DNA from: Kipferlia bialata
Taxonomy: Eukaryota; Fornicata
NCBI GenBank assembly: GCA_003568945.1
Contig: BDIP01000058.1
Span: 13,354 to 35,528 of the forward strand
Direction: 5' to 3'
Length of the DNA stretch: 22,175 nt
Part shown: piece after piece, positions 17,621 through 22,175 of the stretch
Layout: each line of letters opens with the position of its first letter
Numbering within the stretch: the stretch's first letter is position 1
Notes under the pieces: model-generated
The model's input: the letters and a program-made list of their open reading frames with translations, nothing else
Told to the model about the DNA's origin: nothing
Databases searched by the model: none
Translations under genes and position numbers: made by a program

Positions 17621-20600
17621 TCAGTCATCGAACCCAAGGTCAAACTCGTACAGGTCGTCCTCCGGCTCAACCACTGACTGTACAGGGATCTCTGCCTAAC
17701 ATTAGATATAAGACATAGTACAACGCCATTTGGTGAGAACAATACATAACATAATAGATAATCAACAATACCCTACCTCCTGTAGCCTGTCGATCCTCTC
17801 GCCCATGTAGTGGAGCTCAGTCCTCATTGCAGTCTTGTCAGAACGGGTGATGGACACACACTTATGCATATCTTCTGTCATCTCTTCCCTGTAGATTGAA
17901 GAGAGAGGTGGGATGCTGCCTCTCTTGGATAGCCTCTCTGTCGACCACTTGAACCTATCCTCAGCACTCATGTAGGGCAGAGACTTGAGCTCAGAGGTGT
18001 GTTCACTCAGAATCTCTCTGTTGGCGGCTGGAATCAGAGAATTTCATCTCATTTAGTATTGGAAATCTCACTATCAGTCCTAACATATATGACGTACCAT
18101 TCCCAGTCCAGAGAGTGATGAGGCGCCATATGGGCATGATGACAAGGAGACGCTCCCAGCCCCCATGGTATCTGGCATGCTGTACCATGAGTGACACAGT
18201 GTCCTTGTCACAGGTGGGGGTGGGGGTGGGTCTGTGCTCTGAGGTGAGAGGAAGCTAGGAAACTGTACCGAACCCACCGGAATTCTCTACTCAGTTCTAT
18301 CACATATTGGTAGTCAAGACTTACGAAATAGATATTCTCAATTAGAGAGAGGTAGAGTTGTACCTTCCACCAGTGTCATATTGAACAGGGTGGACACGCA
18401 TCTGAAGGACACATCTGGTCTGTGGTATGCATAGGTGTGGTTGAGGATCTGGAGTTAGGCCCTAACTTAGGGGATTCTGATTTACTCCAATTGAGATGTA
18501 GTCGCCACGTTAATAATGAACACCCCTTATCACTAGTATTATATCAGAGACCCCAACTTCTTTAAGCCCTCATGGAGAGCTGCAATGTAGACTGGAGGAC
18601 GACAAATGCCTGATGTGGGAGGCCATACTATATGAAGTACGCACAGCATAGGTAACGTTAATGTGTGGTAATAGACACGATACTGAATTAGGATGAAGTA
18701 TAGGTCTTAGGTAGACATTGACTGAGCAAATGCTTACCCTCATTAGTCACTAATCTGCAGCTCTCGAGCAGTGCAGTGATAATGACTCGGTAGGACTAGT
18801 GTAAGTGAGATCTGGATAGATATTAACAGATACAAAGAAATGGAATCAACAGAGAAACATAATGATAATGTGTACCCTGATGCTGGATGTTCTGAACTTG
18901 GGACTCTCTGTGTACATGCGGGAAAGGGGCTCGAGTATGGGTCTGAGTAGAGCACCGCCACGTTCACGTGAGACTAGGAGTGAGACCACGAGGAGACATG
19001 TACTATTGTGTGTATATAGATTCTATATAATATAGAAACAACAGTACGGTTACCTTTCTTAGCCAGGACTACAAGCACATTGGCTGCCTCGCCTACTGCC
19101 TGGGAGTGAGGAATTCATACAACTGCTAGGTATAGAATAGGAAGTAGTTGATGATTACTGATATCTATTGTGCATAGACTATACAATGTATAGACCTATA
19201 CCTGTCCGGATGCAGAGCAGTTGTAGTTGCTACTAATGCCGGTCCTGATGTGGTTGAGCATGGGGTAGATGCAGTTAGGGAGGGAATTGGGACCGGTGAG
19301 CAGGGCATCTACAGTGGTCACACTGTCTGGTGTGAGAGAGTATAACCATACATGATTGATATGCCTAAACTGCTTGATAGTGTCACAGAATACCTCTCAT
19401 CAGCGCTACCCTACAATTACTAGCCTAGTAACTGTTTAGAAATGAGTTTCATATTATACCTAAATATACTATTGTGTACACGATATATGTTACCTCTCAT
19501 TAGTGCGGTCTTTAAGTAGCGCAGGGTGGATGCTGTATAATATTACCACAGAATACACAGCTTGTTTATCCATACCTCTCATCAGTGTTGCCTTAAGGTA
19601 GCGCAGGGTGGATGCCCTGGCCATGAAGTAGTCAGCGGAGTGAGACTCCCCCACCACTCTGTATGACGAGTGGGCCAGGGTCTTGGCAAGCAGAGGCTGG
19701 AACCCAGGTCTCAGGGAACCGTTCTCTACGGCCCACTCTTAGCATGAGAGAGTGTAAAATAGCAGTGTACTGTATTATAGGTTGTCAGCAACAACTTGTA
19801 ACTAGTATACTGGATATCTTCTTGAGCTGTGCGTACCAGAGGAGAGTAGTGTGCGTGCCAGCGTGATCTGAGAACACTGGTGTGAGAAGTTGCCATTCTA
19901 TTAGGTAACAGGATAGCTCCAAACCCACTCTATGATCAATATTGATTCAAAAGGATTGAATATATGGACTACACAACAGTGTATCAAAGAATAGATATCC
20001 AACTCCTCTGAGTTTGAACACCATCCTTCGTAGTTAGTAGCTACTTGACGTACCTCCTTGAGAGAGTCCAGAACTCCAACGTCAAAGAGCATCTTGCAGT
20101 GGGTCTCTGATGGTCAGCTATATCAAGATATATACCTAAAGAATGTATCCATGCATGCATCCTAATAGATACACAGCATCGTGTCCGTAGACTGTTGTGT
20201 ACATGTGTATGTGTCTAGTATGTACTCCATTCTTACCATCAAGCGTCAGTGGGTCCAGCAGTCTGCAACCACCCATCTGCAGTGTGAAGGAGTGCTTGAC
20301 ATGGGTATCCACCAGAGCCTTCACACTCTCACTGGTAAAGGAGTCTGCGGCTGACATAAGAAGAGTGGTAACATGTTGTTCATAGACGTATATACCACAG
20401 ACACAGTAAAGTAACACCTACGTAGTATAGTGCACTTGACTGATTACTCCTGCTACTATCTGTAAGTGTGAAATACCAAGAAACACAAGTGCTACTCACC
20501 CATGACAACTCTCTCTGCCAGGAGAGCTACCGCCCTCTGAACCTTCGGGTATAGCCTATGCACGTGCTTTGTGTAGTGAGGGGACTCCACCCAACTGGTT

Positions 20601-21835
20601 CGTCGGAACCGCATACCCATGTACACTCTACCCTCTAGGGGTTCGGGCTCTAACAGATCTTCCGCTGGGTTCTCGGCCTAGATATTAGAACAGACCATGT
20701 AAGTTACAGCTGCTATCACAGAGAGCACGTGTCCCATTTCAACGATAGAGAGTGAAAGATACACACATACCTTGGCGTCTATGTCATCCATGCTGTGTAA
20801 CACCTCATCGGCCTTGGTTTGACTCTCCCTACCCTTTGGCAGGGCAGCTAGGATGGCACTCACACTCTGTGCAAAACCTGGGTCAGAGGGTAGAGACACA
20901 GGGTACAAATACTAAGAGGAGCACTTGCCGTCAGTCATGTCAACTTGATGTGATTGAAGGGTGTGTGTAATCATACCTGTGTCTATCAGGAACTGTGCAC
21001 AAGAAGCTGTCTCTGCAGTGTTAGGTCTGGGTATTCTGACACCTCTCTCCACTAGGTGTGATAGAGTGCCCATGATCCTGAGTGTGAAAGAAGACAATGT
21101 AGATATTCGAAGGGTAACTATATTGTATTGTGATAACAAAGGTATATAGAGCTTGCTATATACCTCATGAGCACATCCCAGCTGTCTGGCTCCATGACTC
21201 TATGGATAACAATAGTATCTAATATGGAATAGAGAGGATGGCATTGTAGCATGGATATCATTGCCAATGATTCATTGATATGTACCTCATTAGCACGTCC
21301 CAGCTGTCTGGCTCCATGGCCAATACTCCGGCAGCACTCACCAGGGATATGCATACATCGGCATATAGAGGGGAGGGACCGGGGACGATGTCTTGATGTT
21401 AGCGTGGGTATTCCATCAATGGTTGGTACTCGTGCTACACATACCTGCATCTGCACTATATCACTATGTTGGATATGTATAATACTGAGTGAGTATAGAT
21501 GGAGACGATGTACTGCCTGCACAGGGTAGCAGAATACATATGCAATGATATGTACCACATTTGCACACCTGCCACTGTTATCATCAGGTCCAGAGAGTCA
21601 TTGAGTGTGGTCACAGACCCACTATGTCTGTACTCACTGAGACACAGACCAAGACAGCACTCGGCCAGGACAGGGTCTGAGTGTGAGCTTATATATATAC
21701 AAGTATGTAAACTACAGATACTATGTGTACTCATAGATCCTATGGCAAAGAAAGTAATCGGCCAAGAGAGGGTCTGAATGTGAACATATACCGTTACGTG
21801 CATAAAGTATGTGTACATATGACCGAGGCTCTCTA

Positions 21836-21874
<39 letters not shown>

Positions 21875-22085
21875 CTATGGTACAACAAGATTCGCCATTT
21901 CGGCATGCACTACCTTGTGTCTCCCTGCACAGTCTCTCCAGGTTGACCAGACACAGGTCAGAGCCATCAGCAGGGGAGAGACCATCTATTAGGCATATGT
22001 ACTGCTCCCTGGTGGGGTTAGTGTGCCTAGAGGAATACTTATCAGACGAGATACACATCAGGATGATAACGGGTACACAGGTCAT
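17621..22085 (-). CDS. ARM-like helical repeat protein, paralogue of 9265-15712, 19 exons
   Basis: Exons: 21914-22085, 21569-21676, 21286-21391, 20977-21077, 20771-20877, 20500-20677, 20237-20350, 20054-20106, 19837-19867, 19576-19737, 19202-19326, 19054-19099, 18876-18973, 18738-18795, 18557-18609, 18364-18448, 18098-18238, 17777-18027 and 17621-17695. They join in frame into 687 residues ending TGA. The ATG at 22085 gives the longest start, but the contig edge is close and the paralogue has an extra acidic first exon, so the 5' end may be missing. Helical repeats include the ARM-like VKHSFTLQMGGCRLLDPL. The C-terminus is acidic (VEPEDDLYEFDLGFDD). Exon lengths of 53, 46 and others equal those in the paralogue; one paralogue exon is split in two here (18876-18973 and 18738-18795), and the micro-exon is merged. 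No function can be assigned. Confidence 0.8.
18556..18557 (-). other. non-canonical TT splice donor
   Basis: The exon 18557-18609 is 53 nt, the same length and phase as its paralogue counterpart 10840-10892, and the next exon needs phase 0. The intron would then begin TTGGGG where the paralogue has GTGGGT. A single G-to-T change, a sequencing error, or use of GT one base earlier with loss of frame are the options. Confidence 0.6.
19394..19533 (-). repeat. two echoes of the STLRYLKATLMR exon tail
   Basis: The end of the exon at 19576-19737 recurs at 19494-19533, reading Ser-Thr-Leu-Arg-Tyr-Leu-Lys-Thr-Ala-Leu-Met-Arg, with CTT/TTA and CTG/CTA silent and Ala-Thr swapped to Thr-Ala. A shorter copy at 19394-19410 keeps Ala-Leu-Met-Arg. 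Both retain GTA donors. Spacings are 82 and 100 nt. Confidence 0.9.
21164..21196 (-). repeat. echo of the DSWDVLMR exon tail
   Basis: This 33-nt copy of 21286-21318 is displaced 122 nt. Its two changes are both silent (GAC/GAT, CTA/CTC), and it has its own GTATAT donor. Confidence 0.9.
21745..21773 (-). repeat. echo of exon 2 acceptor and head
   Basis: The acceptor and start of the exon ending at 21676 are copied 97 nt upstream in coding sense (acceptor CATTCAG against CACTCAG), reading Pro-Leu-Leu-Ala-Asp for Pro-Val-Leu-Ala-Glu and then diverging. Confidence 0.8.
21840..21871. repeat. TA microsatellite
   Basis: A TA repeat lies in the first intron of the repeat paralogue. Confidence 0.85.
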
Positions 22086-22121
22086 TCAATTGAGGAAGGA
22101 AGTGATGGGGAATGGCGAGAA

Positions 22122-22175
22122 GGGGGGGGGGGGGGGGGTTGGGGGGGGGGGGGGGGGGGGGGGGGGGAAAAAAGA
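22122..22175. repeat. G tract at right contig edge
   Basis: G runs are interrupted by TT and end in an A-rich tail. As at the left edge, this is most simply an assembly or base-calling artefact. It may cut off the first exon of the neighbouring minus-strand gene. Confidence 0.85.

Noticed and set aside
18461-18475. Near-palindrome containing GTTAGG, telomere-like
   Set aside because: It is a single short occurrence without tandem repetition.
1-22175. tRNA, rRNA, CRISPR array, transposon or virus-derived genes
   Set aside because: I saw no tRNA-like fold with A and B boxes, no regular spaced palindromic repeats, and no transposase, reverse transcriptase or capsid motifs.

Overview
The window looks like an assembled contig from an intron-dense unicellular eukaryote. 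Coding is broken into many short exons (17 to about 770 nt). Introns start GT and end in pyrimidine-rich tracts plus AG (often CCCCAG, CACCAG or ATCAG). Exons are richer in GC than the TA-rich, microsatellite-laden introns. The intron density and gene types would suit a free-living metamonad such as a Kipferlia-type fornicate, but that is inference. The contig ends in homopolymer G tracts, and a C tract of about 101 nt interrupts one gene, so assembly artefacts must be kept in mind.

Layout: (1) 91-3698, minus: a 19-exon coiled-coil gene running off the left edge. (2) 3699-4227: a divergent intergenic region. (3) 4228-8368, plus: a 12-exon gene with an Sds3/BRMS1-like N-terminal coiled coil joined to a bacterial-type (YedJ/YpgQ-like) HD phosphohydrolase. 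The join lies in an intron carrying the C tract, so it may be a real fusion or a chimera. (4) 9265-15712, minus: a 23-exon alpha-helical (ARM-like) repeat protein with an acidic 60-nt minisatellite insert. (5) 16227-17372, plus: a 7-exon RING-H2 protein. (6) 17621-22085, minus: a 19-exon paralogue of gene 4, with largely matching exon order and intron phases.

The most striking thing is not a gene. Introns of four of the five genes contain partial copies ('echoes') of the neighbouring exon's 3' end plus donor, or of acceptor plus the exon's 5' end, typically about 70-150 nt from the original and often near 100. Some introns hold two to four echoes. In the echoes I could align by codon, about 21 of roughly 40 changed codons are synonymous by hand count, far more than random drift would give, while the intron sequence between copies is mostly unalignable. 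This may be a process of splice-site duplication and intron growth, a set of alternative or decoy splice sites, or an artefact of joining diverged haplotypes. The coiled-coil gene, with short introns, shows none.

Exon chains were built by hand from splice signals, reading-frame continuity and the paralogue comparison. Every junction given keeps the frame. Two introns need non-GT first bases (AT at 6060, TT at 18556).
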